Part shown: in pieces, positions 11,825 through 22,560 of the stretch
Layout: each line of letters starts with the position of its first letter
Position numbering within the stretch: the first letter of the stretch is position 1
Origin: Nymphaea colorata
Lineage: Eukaryota > Streptophyta > Magnoliopsida > Nymphaeales > Nymphaeaceae
Assembly: GCF_008831285.2 (NCBI RefSeq)
Contig: NC_045138.2
Span: 40,725,115 to 40,789,114, forward strand
Direction: 5' to 3'
DNA length: 64,000 nt
Notes under the pieces: generated by a model
Told to the model about the DNA's origin: nothing
The model's input: only the letters and a program-made list of their open reading frames with translations
The model's database searches: none
Translations under genes and position numbers: made by a program

Positions 11825-14022
11825 GTACTGCATAGGTCGTCTTTGGTGAATGTGGTAACCGTTGATGTTGCAGACATTCCATTCCCGTACTTCACCTGTT
11901 GGGGCGTGTCATCACCGCTAACCCAAGTCACCCTCATCTGACAAATCATTGGATGAAACAGCCATGAATCAGGCTATAGATTACGGATCATATCACATCA
12001 CCAAATGATACAGATCACTAACTGGTCGTTACATTCACGAATCGTGAGAACGAAGGAAAAATTTAACAGGCATATACACTGTGGGAGGGGAAGAAAGGTG
12101 CTTTACCGAGGTGGATGTGGAATCGAGGGAGGAGAGATGGGGGTAGAGAGGCATGAGTGGGTTGTCGAAGCGCAGGGTGTTGGACCTCTTGAGGACGCAG
12201 GGGGCGTCGAAACCACCATGGAAGAGCACGAAGCCGATGTCCGTCCTTATGTTCACCACATGAAACGTTATCGAAGCATTGCATGTCTTCAACGCGCAGG
12301 CCTCCCCTAGACTCCTTTGACATACTTCCTTCTCGCAGTTTAAAAACGAAGGGTCTTTGCTTAGATACTGTGCCTGTTGAACAGAGAGAGGGAGAGGGAG
12401 AGGGAGAGTCGAAAATGTTACAGATCACAAAGGGAATGAGCACGGGCTGTGCTGTAGACAGACTCAGACACAGAATATAATGTTTTTGACTAAAAAAGAA
12501 TAGTTAGAGATTAACTTAATTTTGTACAGAAGATGTATGATTTTGACTAAAAAAGAATCGGAGAGATAATTTTCTTTTTTCTTGCTTGTCCGCATGGATA
12601 ATAAAATTTATCCACCAAATTAAAATGATCAAGTGCATTATTAATTAAAATGCTTCACATTATATTTTAAATTCAAAAATAAGGGAAATAAGGTGTCATA
12701 TGGCTATAACATGTCTTGGTTGACACAGCGTACTGTTGACCAACTGACACATACTGTCATTTATAAGACTAAGCTTCATATATGATACTCAATCAAGCTC
12801 ATTACGAGTTGCTTTTTCTGTTATTAATAGGCCGAGTATACTCAGTTTGATTAGTATAACATGTCTGTTTTGGTCCCACCCACCAAATTAATTAAAGGAA
12901 ATTTTCTTGGTTACTCTTCGATCACCTTTCAAAGCTGCAATAAGTACATAATAATAATAATAATAACAATAATAATAGCAATAATAATACTAATTTATTG
13001 ACTGGCAATATATATAAGCTCAATCTAGTATTAGCTCTACTCTTTCATGCAACATATGAGTGAATTTCTCTTTGGATGTCAACAGTATTTCAAATTGAAT
13101 ATGTTATAGCTAGATTTGTAGCATATTGCTTGAAGATAGAATCCTCCCCACGAAAGAACAAGTTCGATCATGGAAAAAAAAAAAAAAATCTACGGATAAG
13201 CACGTATTCTACTTAACCAGCTCGAGTAACCATTAATCAACCATTTAATATTAAATCAACAAGTTCTAAACAAAAGAACGTCATATATATGACTTTTAGA
13301 TGAAAACTTCAAAACTTTTGTACTTCGAACCTACCATCAAATGCGTGATAATTCTAATGTATTCCTAATCACATGCACACGCGATGTGTTCAACCAATTA
13401 AGATCGAACACATGCACACGCGACGTGTTCATCCAATTAAGATCGAATGCGTACCTTGACGGGATAATGACAGAGAAGTGGGAGGCTGCTAAGGTCTCCT
13501 GTTTGCTCATACATGAAAGCATTGAGAGGACAAGGAGAAACGCTATTGCCATCAACAAAGATAATCAACCAAGAAAGAGGAAAAGGTCATAACAGAAGAA
13601 CACAGTAGAAGAAACATAAAGGAACAAAGAATCATGAGAACGTACGTAAAAATCTCATTGTGGTTCACTTACTCTACGTCGGGAGGAGAAACGAGGCCAA
13701 CCCACATCAGATCGGAGGGAACCAAAACGCCACTGACGGTGACTGTGATGTTCTCTTCGTCTCTGAGAGGCCCCTCGATGCTGACATCTATTCTGAGGTA
13801 AGGATCAATAATAGAGCATGCGAGGAGGGAACTCCCGAAGTTTTTCAGCTGGAACTTGGCAGCAGGTATGGAGGAATACGCCTCCAGGCTTCTTTCTGTC
13901 AAACAGAAAGTTGGTTTCGTGAAGAAGAAGAAGATCAAGAAGGCGAGTGTGACGATGGTAAATGAGAAATGGAGTAATGGATTCTTCTGGTTTGCTGCAG
14001 AAGAACGAGGACAGAGAAACAT
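6838..14022 (-). CDS. Purple acid phosphatase, PAP27/PAP1 type, thirteen exons
   Basis: Exons traced on the minus strand: 14022-13673, 13542-13455, 12373-12107, 11937-11829, 10838-10724, 10495-10360, 10079-9892, 9719-9533, 9265-9198, 8656-8560, 7444-7256, 7137-7057, 6894-6838. They total 1932 bp, or 643 residues, fully in frame. The N-terminus has a hydrophobic segment (about residues 19-41) typical of a secretory signal. The fibronectin-like N domain contains HGGFD and RVTWVSGDD. The metallophosphatase core carries all five blocks: GDMG (D340), GDISY (D382, Y385), GNHE (N415), STEHSW (H472) and GHVH (H543, H545). These enzymes hydrolyse phosphomonoesters with a dinuclear iron/zinc or iron/manganese centre, usually in the wall or vacuole. 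The Arabidopsis PAP27 relative is labelled 'probable inactive', yet the expected metal ligands are present here. The least certain junctions are exon 5's acceptor and exon 9's donor. Confidence 0.93.
6928..6963. repeat. (TA)n microsatellite
   Basis: About 36 bases of pure AT alternation inside the last intron of the phosphatase gene. Confidence 0.95.
8725..8757. repeat. (TA)n microsatellite
   Basis: About 33 bases of AT alternation in the intron between phosphatase exons 9 and 10. The 430 bases that follow (to about 9190) are less AT-rich than neighbouring introns and contain small hairpins such as GTGAGG...CCTCAC near 8892-8911. They may be an old insertion, but I cannot name a family. Confidence 0.9.
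10897..10937. repeat. Compound (TC)n(AC)n microsatellite
   Basis: A run of TC about 24 bases long joined directly to AC repeats. It sits about 60-100 bases upstream of the acceptor of phosphatase intron 4. Confidence 0.95.
11762..11822. repeat. (GA)30 microsatellite touching a 5' splice site
   Basis: 61 bases of pure GA on the plus strand. On the transcribed strand this is a CU tract that begins at intron position +7, directly after the GTACGT donor of phosphatase intron 4 (11828-11823). Confidence 0.97.
13371..13446. repeat. 39-bp tandem duplication in phosphatase intron 2
   Basis: Two copies of a unit beginning ACATGCACACGCG (13371-13409 and 13410-13446) differ at a few positions. On the transcribed strand the pair lies a few bases downstream of the intron 2 donor at 13454. 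Confidence 0.9.
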
Positions 14023-14487
14023 GGCGATCGTTCGCTTTCTTTTGTTGCATGCCCTTTTGGTTTTCAAGAATGGAGAGATTTGTTGTGGCTGGGAAGATTT
14101 ATAGGGGAAGGAATTAAGGAGTTTTGATCATGATGCGATACCGAGTGAGATCGGCGGCCATTAATAGATCGAGCAAGGTTGGGTTGGTTATTGTCGTCGA
14201 TCCACAGCTCAGATGCCAAGCCAGAAAGGCTGTGTTTGAAATTGCTACTTTGGGGCAATCCTGCTGACCATTTTCGATCTGCCAATTGCCATTTTCTTGC
14301 TCACATTAAGGAATGTGGTGCTGATCAAATTCCTTTGCTGCATGATGTTTCTTTCTTTCTTTTGGAAAAAAGAAGAGTTCTAAGTTATGTTTAACGCTCC
14401 CCACCCTCTCTAGATCTCTCACGTAAACTCGGTGACAACTTGCCACCATTTTTTTTATTTTTAACACTCTGATTTAATAAATAATGT

Positions 14488-14519
<32 letters not shown>

Positions 14520-15599
14520 TGTCTAGGTTTGGACAGATATACATTAGGAGGGTCCCAGTCATGAGCCAAGTTTCCATCTTCGTAATTTTGAATTTAATTA
14601 CTTACCAGGCATGAGGCATCTCCACAAGCAACGTGCTTGATGCCATTGCATACGCATGCACAACGCTCTTTTCTGATCTTAGAATCCACTTAATGAATGA
14701 GGGCATTTCGACATTTCCACTTAACGTAATTGGAAAAGCCATTCTCCAATTTCTTATCCATTTCGGAAGAAAGTTAAATCTCCAAGTCCTCCAATCTAAG
14801 AAGCACGAATGGATCCTCTGAGAGAGATTATAATGTCAGACTTCTTCTTCCCTTAATGACAGTCCACCGTTAGATGGGTCACAGACTCAGGAGATTTCTC
14901 ACATAATCAGCACGTGTTAGCCAAAGAAATGCCAATGTGAATGAGCCTGTCCGTCTTCCTTATAGGCCAGCATGAGCGTTCATTTGGCTCTAGGAATAGC
15001 ATCGCTGTGCTCTATGCATCTTCTTAGAGTCTCTGCTCTCCTTGTTATCTCTCTCATTTTTTTGTGGATGCCGTGGTTGTGTTTTTTTTTCAGTTCTAAT
15101 TCACTTTTTCGAGAGCTTTTAGGCAATAGTGCATAAGTTGTGGTCATGGGTTTTCTTTAATCATGAGATTCGATTCGTGCCATATTTGCTTAATTTTGGT
15201 TGTTTTCTTTTGTTTAGTCACTGTGGATTGCTGTTTTAATTAGATTTTTTGGAGTGCTTGTCATTGTTCGTAATTTGGTTATAAGGATATGACGTATAGA
15301 GTATGTTTGAAGCATACATTAGTATTTGGTTTTGAATTGGATGCAGGTATGTCTTTATATACTCAAGTAGAATGTAACTCCTTTTGCTGTTTATTTTCCA
15401 GTTTGTAATGGTAATATCTTTCATTTTTGATGCAAGAAATCTTTTCTTTCTCATCAAACGGTGCTGTGGTTTTTCAGGAACTTTAACTTTGGGTCATTAA
15501 ATACAGGTAGCAAATCCAGGGCTGCAAATTTAGTTCCTGCCAATTCAGTTCGGGAATAAAAGTTTCTGGAATTTCACTTCGAGAAACTTAGTTTTTTGC
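14023..15599. other. Intergenic: upstream flank of the phosphatase gene
   Basis: This should contain the leader and promoter of the minus-strand phosphatase gene, roughly 14023-14500. A (TA)n run lies at 14488-14516. From 15000 to 15600 the sequence is T-rich and leads into the KCR pseudogene. I see no independent gene. Confidence 0.5.
14488..14516. repeat. (TA)n microsatellite
   Basis: About 29 bases of AT alternation in the upstream flank of the phosphatase gene. Confidence 0.93.
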
Positions 15600-16175
15600 T
15601 TATTGTACTGATTGCTGTTGGTTTTCCTCTGGTTTTGAAGAATCTGATTTGTGCTGCCAATTGGGTGTGGGTCACTTTTCTAAGACCTGGAAAGAACCTT
15701 AATTCGTGGGCAGTGGTCACCGGCTGCAGTTACTGATGGTATAGGCAAGGCCTTCACGTTCCAGCTTAAAAGGGAAGCCTCAACGTGGTGTTTGTCGGCC
15801 GGAACCCGGCGGGAAAAGCTCGAGGAGGTTTCCGGCGACCTTGACAAAGGCATCAGGTTGGTGAAGGAGACTGATGGTTTTGGATGTTGGGATTTTGATG
15901 AACAATGCTGGTGTCTCTACCCGTGTGCCAGATTTTACCACCAGGTTGATAGTGACTTGCTGAACAATCAGATAAAGGCCACTGTGGAAGGTCACTCGGG
16001 CTCTGTTGCCGGTAGTGCTAAAGAAAAAGAGGGAAGCAAATGTCAATATTGGTTCTGCCGCTGCCATTGTCAACCCTTCAGATCTCCTCTACTCCAAGTA
16101 TGCTGCCACAGAAGGAAGCAATTTCCAACCTCGCTTGCAGTTGGGCTTATCAATTGGGATTTTGGCCATACTTGA
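15600..16175 (+). pseudogene. Very-long-chain 3-oxoacyl-CoA reductase (KCR) pseudogene fragment
   Basis: Successive forward frames give a chain of KCR-like blocks in the right order: an N-terminal hydrophobic stretch, FLRPGKNL, SWAVVTG...TDGIGKAF (cofactor-binding turn), VFVGRNP, GDLDKGIR, GLDVGILMNNAGVS, ARFYHQVDSDLL, then VNIGSAAAIVNPSD, LYSKYAATEG and a degraded QFSRSLYVE-like piece. Intact enzymes (~320 residues) carry out the second step of fatty acid elongation in the ER for wax and sphingolipid synthesis. Here the blocks sit in different frames: there are several frameshifts, stops, a deletion of about 20 codons after EEVS, and loss of the C-terminal third. The catalytic YxxxK lysine region reads YAATEG, so lysine is replaced. 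No introns interrupt the remnant, compatible with a retrocopy, but no poly(A) tail or target duplication was confirmed. Confidence 0.85.
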
Positions 16176-19100
16176 GTTGCTCAATAATATATATGAACTG
16201 CTTAGTTGGTCTTGTTAAGTTGTTAATATACCGACGATTGCATACTTGCAAGCACATGAATGTCTCTCAACGCTGCGATCACTGACCGATGGAAAACAAC
16301 CACAAATCCGCAGATTTCTTAATTGGTAGGCCATTATCATTCTTAAGCAGCTTAGGAATCTGTTCGAAGGCAACTTTGTGTCTTAATGTTCTAGAAATGC
16401 CTAACCTTGTCGTCAAACAACGCTATATGAAGGTAAAGAGACCTCTAAGGTCCATTTGGCAGTTGAAACACTTTGTTAGTACTATTCCATGCACGTATCC
16501 CAGAAATTAAGATAGATTTATGAAACGATTGTAAAATTAATGAATCGACCTCCAATTATTGGGTAGATACATGAAAATGTTGCTCTTGCCAAACAGCCAC
16601 TTAAAATACACTTATACAACAGATCCTGTTCAAGAGACCTTTGAAGGGGAATGTCCTTACTGCAATATCATTAACGTTCCGTGCACCACGAAGGATTTTC
16701 ATGGAGCAGTTGGAACATATTTTATTCTCACAATCTCATGAAAACAGGCTGTTCCAGGACGAGGTGCATTGGTGGTAGTGTCACAACTCACAGTCTCTGT
16801 CACAAGGACACTTGCCAGATAGTAACTATACGTTGTTCAATATAAATTAATAAATATAAAATAAATAAATAAACATAAATATAAATATATATGTATATAT
16901 AATGACATAAGTCATAACTTACAATCAGTTCAGAGTTTGTTTCCATTTCTTTAATTATAGTTATTCCTTTGCAGGGGAATGATTTAAGAGTTTGAGCAAA
17001 AGAAAACATACAAATGATCCAGCAGAAAATGAATAAAAAAACATTTTCTATTGCAGGTCTACCTTTGTCTATAATCTCAAAATAGATTTAATTTTTACTG
17101 AATTTCTAAGTACAAAGTTACAAACCCAACTTGACGACTTTCAAGTAAGAAGTTAAAAGGCTGTTACTTTTAACACAGAGATTTAGTAATTTTTTATGTT
17201 CGTGTTTTTATTTTGAAAGGAAGTACTTATTTGGTTCTTTGGAAGTGAAGAGTTATGTCTGTAATTGCAGCGAATCTAGATAAGCATATAACCTTTATTA
17301 AAAGGCAATGAAAAAGATCTAGATGGCCGTTGGGGCTGCACCAGGAAAGTCAGAAACGTTAGGTCCATTTTCGAGTAATCTCCCTTGCACACACACACAC
17401 AGTCACACACAAAGTTTTCTACTATGCACGAGCAGGTATGAGGTGACCACGGGTATATCTATAAATCAAGCCTCATTTTTGGGTCGACAGCGTCTTTTGA
17501 AGTATTCCTCAAGCCTCTAAGAAATGGCAGCAGATAAACGGGTAAGCTTTATTTTCGGGTGCCACAATGACATATCACAGTCTTATTTTCAAGATAGAGT
17601 CAAGGGGCCTCTGAGTGTAGCAAGTAGGAAGGTGTCAGGAGCCCACAAAAACTTCACAGCTTGGTAGCGAAATCATCTTTGTCCTGTATATTCTGTGAAA
17701 TTTTTAAACACTGCACCTGCCAACATACAGAATCGGCTCTAGACAGTGATAAGATTGATGGCAGTCCTTTGTCGCTCAAGTGGCAGAAGATGATGCCCAA
17801 GCACATGAAGAACAGCTCTCTTTTTCTTTCTTTTCACTTCTTTTTCCTTTCAAAATTTTAACCAAACTAGGCTAGTTTTTCACTTTTTAGCAGATTCAGA
17901 GACAGTAGCAACTGTGGCTGCAAGTCCCAAACGTCGTTCAAGAATGCCTAGTTACAAATGAACTTGTGAAAAAAGGTTATAGGAACCCTTGTTGCCAACA
18001 GAGTTGGGTAGCTAATAATCTTAGTTTTCATGGTCAAGGTCCTCTTCTTTTGGATTCAATTCATCAAAGAAGAACAGAGGTACCTGCAATCCTTGATTGA
18101 AAGAACTGAGACTGCTTTCTGGTGTTCCAATGGGTTAAAGCTTCTTTTTTGGGTTTTGCTTGGGATGTCATTCTGGAAAACATGCTGATGTCTGCAGTCA
18201 ATCGATAATTCCAAGAATTCAAACAGGACGGTTTCTAAGCAAATGAAATGACTGCAGCAGGTAACAGTAGTAGGTTGGTCTGCTGCTGGCTCAGAGCTCC
18301 TCATGTCATGTCATTGCGTGTCTCCTCTCCGCAGCATACTGTTGTTAATGGATTGCCATATGGGAAGCTTCCTGGTTGAGGAAGCATTCATGCATGTGCC
18401 CAAGCTCATTAATGGTACATGATGTTCGCCCGTACAATGAACACCCTCGCCTGGCCTACCTAGGCAAGGAGTTGGCATCCATTAAAGGCTCGTGAACAAA
18501 GGCTCTCCGGCCTCCGCTTTGTTCTTGTCCAAAAGCGCTTTTAGCTAAATCCCATCGTATACGGATGGTATACACGAAAAGGGATATTTAAGTGGCTTCG
18601 GTACATTCTCAACTTGTGAAAACATAGGTTTGAAGTTGTTAATCATATCGTTGTTGGCTAGAATCAACTTCAGTCGGCCAATTTGAATCACATCGATGGC
18701 AAACTGCCATTTCTAGTGTGATTACCCTGTTTACTCTGCACTGGACTCCGGTCTACTGCCTAATGGCCGATCTGCCGCTTAACAATTTTGGTTTCAACCC
18801 CACAGAAAGGCAAAGAACCAAGACTATCAATCACTTAACAACAACTTCCCTTATAAGTTTCCCAAAAGTTTTCACAATCTTATGTACAAAATTAAACATT
18901 TCAAAGTGAACTTTGTTTTGTTTTTTGTTTTTGTCAGTTTGTTGGTGCGTTAAATTTGGCCAGACATGGCTTTCGTTGTCTTTGGATCAATGTTATGAAT
19001 ATCGTTGCGTCAGCTAGTATAGGATGGCATTGCGAAAATAGAAGCAATAAATATAGGGCCAAGAAGGCCCTTTTGAATATTAGCCAATTTGGGGCCCCGC

Positions 19101-20413
19101 ATTGTCCAAATCAGCAGATACGGCCTCGTATTTGGCTTATGCAAAAATGGGATAATATACAAAAATCTTTTTTTTTTTTAAACTTTTAATATAAGAATAA
19201 TTTAAACTTGCCGATATAGGCCAAAATGCAAGGGCTTTTATTGGCTGATAGAATACATGAAAACATCCATCTCTGAAACTGATAATTTGGATTACCCAGA
19301 GCCCAACAGTTTGCTTGATTCCTTAATATATAGTAAGGAGATCCCGCAAGTATCGCGATTTGATAGAGCATTTGCTTATCTAATTAGTTTCTAGAGGTAT
19401 AAAAGCCTGTTAGGAATCCGCAAACGACAAATCGAGTAGCCTATCACTTCAAAGATCTCATCCTGGTTTGTCTCATTTTGCCGCATTAAAGACAATTAGA
19501 TCTTGCTTGCTTTTCAACGGAATTTCCTCCATAATTGTGCTTTCATTTTGTCTTAAGAACATTTAAAAAGAAAGTGAAATGTGTCGATATTAATTGACGA
19601 CATTTTGCAGCTCCTTTTCCTTTTTCTGTTTTCTTCTTAACCAAACATTTTGCCACTGAGGTGACTTTTATCCAGACAAAAGTTGCCCAATAAATTCAAC
19701 CAACAATACATGTTCGCACTGATCACCAACCCATCTACATCTCAATCGAGAAGATACCCAAATTTTCAAGCTGAGGATTGCAGGAGATAGAGTTGAAGTG
19801 CAACACAAACCAGCCATGGAAACTGAGAGCAAGAACTGCACCTAAACAGGTTTTCTAGAAACAGAAACCTTTTTGGGCAGCCTTAACCTCAACAATCATT
19901 AGCTAAGCTGCAATCAGAAATGTAGAGTTCACATGAAAATCTTCCAAACTCTTCCTGGCTTTCCCACTTTTGCAGAAAGAGTTTATGCAGATCATTTGTC
20001 TCACATGACAGATAAAGAAGAAATCACAACAAAATCCGACTCTTTGAAAATAAGGAAAACAATATACTGAACTTGTTTATCATTGCCATATATTTCAATT
20101 TCAAAGAATAGGCTTCACTATTCTTCTGTAACAGCAGCTCATGTTAGTCAAGGAAGGAAGAAAGACAAAGATGTTTCAATTGCAGAATCCAACTCTGCAG
20201 CATTCTAAACAAAGTAAAGAAAAAGAGGAACTTTCAGAAGTTCAAAATTGGTATTCATTTGCAGCGGACAACATCATAAAGATCATCAGCGCCATTCCCT
20301 TTCTAGCAAAAGAACCAAAAGGAGAAGACAAAAAAGAAGAAAAATATTTCCTTTTTACAGATTAACAACAAGGATAGATATTTTCTGACCATGGAATGCC
20401 ATCTGAGATCAGA
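16176..20413. other. Long intergenic region, no supported gene
   Basis: AT-rich sequence with short open frames only, none showing family motifs. Small simple repeats occur, such as AT-rich runs near 16840-16905 and CACACA near 17388-17410. The last few hundred bases before 20414 are expected to be the 3' untranslated flank of the GRAS gene. Confidence 0.5.
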
Positions 20414-21817
20414 TCAATCAAGTCTTCTACATCGCCATGCGGAGACCGTATACAAGGCTCGGTCCTGCCAACAGATTGTCAAGCACCCGCCTTCCTCCTT
20501 AATCTTGCACCCTTCACAGGTGCAGCTTTGCAGCAACCTCCTCGCCTGCAACACTCCATAGTAGCTCAGCCCCACCCTTCCGAAGCCGGCGGACTCGAGC
20601 CTGGGGATCCATTTCTGAAGCTTCTCATGCCTCTCCTTCCTCTCCGCGCCTTCGCAGGTGATGATGTTCTTGATCTCCTCTCCCAGCAGCTTCTTCTCGA
20701 TCTTCATCCGATCCATAGATGCCCTCGGCATGCTCGAGTCCAGGCAATCGAACAAGGATGCATAAAAATGAAGGGCTTCGAGCAGCCTGTCCATCAACGA
20801 CGGGCCGTTGTGGTTGGACTCTTGCTCGGCGACCACCATGATCTTGGGAGACAGTCCCCACAGAGAATTCAGAAAGCTCTCCATTCTTGATGAGCCCATG
20901 ACAGGCGAAGATGGCGACGACGCCGAATCGGAGCAAAATTCCTTCGGCTCCACCAACCCACGGTGGTTCAACTGCATCATTTTCTGATAATTAGCAATTT
21001 TGGCGGCGGCAGCGGCAGCTGCCGGACGCCTCGAGCTATCGTCCTCACTGGCGAGCAGGGTATGCAATTGGAAGACAGAGCAAATGGCCACGGCCTCCCC
21101 TGTTTTAACCCTCAAGCAATCGGGGTCCAGGCGATCGAGCTCGCAGACCACTGGGTTGAACTGAAAGGGGACGTCCAACTTCTCGGCCTCCTCCGTCAAC
21201 CTTACCGCCGTCTGATCGAGCACCTCTTTCTGATTATGAATGCCCGTCACCCTCAGGTGGGGAGGACCTTCCGGCCGGGCGCTGAGTGCTTGCAGAAGGG
21301 CGATCCATTGCAGTGGTTCGGCGCAGTGAAGGTCAACGATGTGGATCACCTTCTCTCCTTCCATGGCCTCCAGAATTGCCTGGTTGGCGACGACGAAGAC
21401 GAGCTTGAGGAAAGGGCAAAGGTCGAAAAAGAGGCGTCTGACAAAGATAGTCTCCGAAACCGGCGAGAACTTGGTGGAGTTGAGAGCCCTATAGATGCCC
21501 GGCCAGGACCGGAGGATGCGGCCAGCTAGGGCCTCGGTGAAATACGAGGCCATCCGCTGCATGGGGTCGCCGTCCGGGGAGGCGAGGAGGGAGATCTGCT
21601 CAAGGCAGAGGTTGGCATGATCTAGGTTGCCTGCAGAGACAAAGTTGGCACAGGAGAGGAGGAGCTTGATCAGATAGAGGCCGCGCTCCTCGGACTTCAG
21701 CTCGCGAAGCCACGCGTAGGGGGAGCTCAGGCCGGGGGATATGGACATTAGGGAGAAGAATTGCAGAGGGGAGGAGGGAACGGAGGAGGATCCGTCGTCC
21801 TGAACCATCCCGGCCAT
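20414..21817 (-). CDS. SCL3: GRAS-family transcription regulator, SCARECROW-like 3
   Basis: A single exon encodes 467 residues, close to the usual length of SCL3 proteins (about 450-480). The GRAS blocks are in order: leucine-rich region I from about 45 to 105 (LIKLLLSCANFVSAG), the VHIID-type motif as VIHIVD at about 157-162, RPEGPPHLRVTGIHNQKEVL and LTEEAEKLDVPFQFNPVV, then PFYRE-like FYASLFDCLD and the C-terminal SAW region with GFGRVGLSYYG and ICWQDRALYTVSAW. The very short N-terminus and the strongly conserved RPEGPPHLR...QKEVL block point to SCL3. In Arabidopsis SCL3 binds DELLA proteins and promotes gibberellin responses and root endodermis patterning in the nucleus. An alanine run with KIANYQKM sits between the two halves. 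The start is MAGMV at 21817; a second ATG lies three codons in. Confidence 0.95.
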   Translation of the reverse strand: MAGMVQDDGSSSVPSSPLQFFSLMSISPGLSSPYAWLRELKSEERGLYLIKLLLSCANFVSAGNLDHANLCLEQISLLASPDGDPMQRMASYFTEALAGRILRSWPGIYRALNSTKFSPVSETIFVRRLFFDLCPFLKLVFVVANQAILEAMEGEKVIHIVDLHCAEPLQWIALLQALSARPEGPPHLRVTGIHNQKEVLDQTAVRLTEEAEKLDVPFQFNPVVCELDRLDPDCLRVKTGEAVAICSVFQLHTLLASEDDSSRRPAAAAAAAKIANYQKMMQLNHRGLVEPKEFCSDSASSPSSPVMGSSRMESFLNSLWGLSPKIMVVAEQESNHNGPSLMDRLLEALHFYASLFDCLDSSMPRASMDRMKIEKKLLGEEIKNIITCEGAERKERHEKLQKWIPRLESAGFGRVGLSYYGVLQARRLLQSCTCEGCKIKEEGGCLTICWQDRALYTVSAWRCRRLD

Positions 21818-22560
21818 GCAATAAGGACGCCCTTCTGGCTATGGGGATAAGGTGCAGAAGGAGACTACGACAAGAATCGGAAGGAGTTGCAAAAGAAGAA
21901 GAAGAAGAACAAGAGAAATAAAGAGAAACACGGGAAAACCACAACTTTTTCCTTCTTTGCTTGCTAGAGATAGAGATATCTTGAAGAAGCAGAGATCATG
22001 ACGAGAGAAACTTCACAGACGTGAAGAAGATGAACATTGCTAGATGGGCTTTACGTATCTTTCGATTTGGAAGGAAGCTGACGGAGAGAACAAAAAGGAA
22101 CCTTCCTTTTTTCCTTCTTCCTTCTTCGACTGCTCTCTTATTTTCCAAAAGTTATAGTTGCGGCTGACACCAACGCAAATGGACATTCACGTAAGAAAAT
22201 AGCAAGCTCAGAAGGTTGGTACCCGAAAGACTTCTTGGTGCCTCGACGACGAGAAAAAACAGGAGGAGAATGGTCGTCCCCACCCTTCCGAAATCCTGCA
22301 GGGGGCTCTCTTGCTAGCCTTCGGTGAAGGTCGCTCTGATTTCTGCAGAAATTTCACGCGTTCAAAGACCGATGAGCCGATGTAGTGTTGCAAAATGGGT
22401 TTTTCTTTTCCTTCTCTTTGGCCAAGTCCAATAGAAGATATTGCTCTCTCCCTCTCTCTCCCTCCCCGCAACTTACCTCCACCTCTCTCTGCGCTCTTGC
22501 AGAGAGAAAGAGGAAGCCTTAAATTTCAAGAATAGATGGGATTGCTGCTGTTGATAACAT
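21818..22560 (-). promoter_or_regulatory. Leader and presumed promoter region of the SCL3-like gene
   Basis: Directly upstream of the GRAS start is a purine-rich stretch on the plus strand (GAAGAAGAAG at about 21888-21912), and CT-rich runs lie near 22443-22500. Such pyrimidine-rich leaders are common in plants. No TATA box or start site was assigned with confidence. Confidence 0.35.

Noticed and set aside
20963..21529. 188-codon frame on the plus strand inside SCL3
   Set aside because: It is antisense to strongly conserved GRAS coding sequence and arises from its codon composition.
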